Of a DNA stretch of 64,000 nucleotides, positions 63,634 through 64,000 are shown piece by piece. The DNA lies in the NCBI RefSeq assembly GCF_023701945.1, contig NZ_JABAEF010000007.1, forward strand, positions 62,001-126,000. Reading direction: 5' to 3'. The stretch is from Rhizobium sp. CG5. Lineage in GTDB: Bacteria; Pseudomonadota; Alphaproteobacteria; Rhizobiales; Rhizobiaceae. Under the pieces are notes generated by a model. The model did not search any database, had not been told where the DNA came from, and saw nothing but the letters and a program-made list of their open reading frames with translations. A program made the position numbers and the translations under genes. Every line of letters starts with the position of its first letter. Position 1 is the stretch's first letter.

Positions 63634-64000
63634 GGCGTTGTCTATCCGTTTCTGGACATTCTATTCCGCGGTCAACGTGCCTTGGAATGGCAGGATCTGC
63701 TTCGGACATTTTCCGGATCTATTCGATAAGCAGAGTCCTAACCCTCTACTGCTTAACGTTCCGTGAGCGAAAAGAACTTTAGCGGGTCGTCAATCAACGC
63801 CGCACGGGGGCGAGCATCAGCCGCCGTAGGCTGATCGCGGCCACCATGCCTTGTCCTGCTGGTTCCGAGATCAGCAAAGTTGCAGCCAGAACACGCCCGG
63901 GAATGTGATCACTGTCGAGACCATGCCGGCAAGCGCACTGTAGCGGGCTATGCGGCCCATGCCTGGTTGGTGTGTATCCATGCTTCGCGCGGCCAGGTAC
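63634..64000. other. Unassigned right edge of the window
   Basis: 367 bp upstream of the diguanylate cyclase. A minus-strand frame open from the right edge ends at a stop at 63871-63873 and reads ...RIARYSALAGMVSTVITFPG, like the last helix of a membrane protein, but it is too short to name. A second minus frame between about 63790 and 63940 (LAATLLISEPAGQG, VAAISLRRLML) overlaps it. One of them may be the 3' end of a gene that starts beyond the window. No repeat or RNA gene was seen. Confidence 0.3.

Overview
The window looks like a gene-rich, high-GC stretch of an alphaproteobacterial genome of the Rhizobiaceae type (Rhizobium/Agrobacterium relatives). I infer this from the density of ABC uptake operons with LacI/DeoR regulators, the UgpC-type ATPases, the hup genes and the general codon style. 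No rRNA, tRNA, IS element, phage gene, CRISPR array or plasmid origin was recognised, so replicon type cannot be decided. Function calls come from reading motifs and from memory of families; no database search was possible.

Layout. (1) 1-4606, minus strand: [NiFe] hydrogenase genes hupU-hupV (H2 sensor) then hupS-hupL (uptake enzyme; hupL runs off the left edge), with a good sigma-54-type promoter before hupS. (2) 4739-9722: an amino-acid/opine-type uptake system (binding protein plus a permease fused to its own ATPase), a DAO-family oxidase, and a divergent LacI regulator with two identical palindromic operators between them. (3) 9959-18964: a second LacI regulator followed by a seven-gene operon (FrlB-like deglycase, CUT1 transporter, FrlD-like kinase, DAO-family oxidase, ATPase) that reads as an Amadori-compound (fructosyl-amino acid) pathway; a perfect 18-bp palindrome sits at its promoter. 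(4) 18975-37153: a PerM-like membrane protein, a small lipoprotein, then a large carbohydrate island: a second CUT1 transporter, a third LacI regulator, two sets of [alpha/beta hydrolase + Gfo/Idh/MocA oxidoreductase + TIM-barrel isomerase], a DeoR regulator, a class I aldolase, PfkB and ROK kinases and an RPE-like epimerase. (5) 37224-45388: a periplasmic ClpP-like protein with a membrane partner, an AraC regulator, a chemoreceptor with a CheR/B docking tail, an M14 peptidase, and a DUF983 protein. (6) 45485-55040: a MocR-type regulator divergent from a complete Nit1C cluster (MSMEG_0572, nitrilase, radical SAM, GNAT, AIR-synthase-like, glycosyltransferase, MSMEG_0570, flavoprotein) plus an LnmK-like protein. 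(7) 55080-62329: a VIT-family transporter and a flavin-based redox module (ApbE, PepSY-flavodoxin-reductase fusion, DUF2271 protein carrying a flavinylation motif, an Asp/His-rich protein, a PepSY protein) divergent from a two-component system. (8) 62449-64000: a diguanylate cyclase and an unassigned edge.

The most interesting part is the Nit1C locus. It has a textbook -24/-12 promoter (47232-47247), a strong hairpin plus T-run after its first gene, a radical SAM protein with a non-canonical CX9CX2C cluster motif, and seven copies of a 10-bp motif (ATTGAnnGCA-like), mostly in helically spaced pairs, in the intergenic DNA on both sides of the regulator. The second most interesting part is the flavinylation module at 55860-62329.
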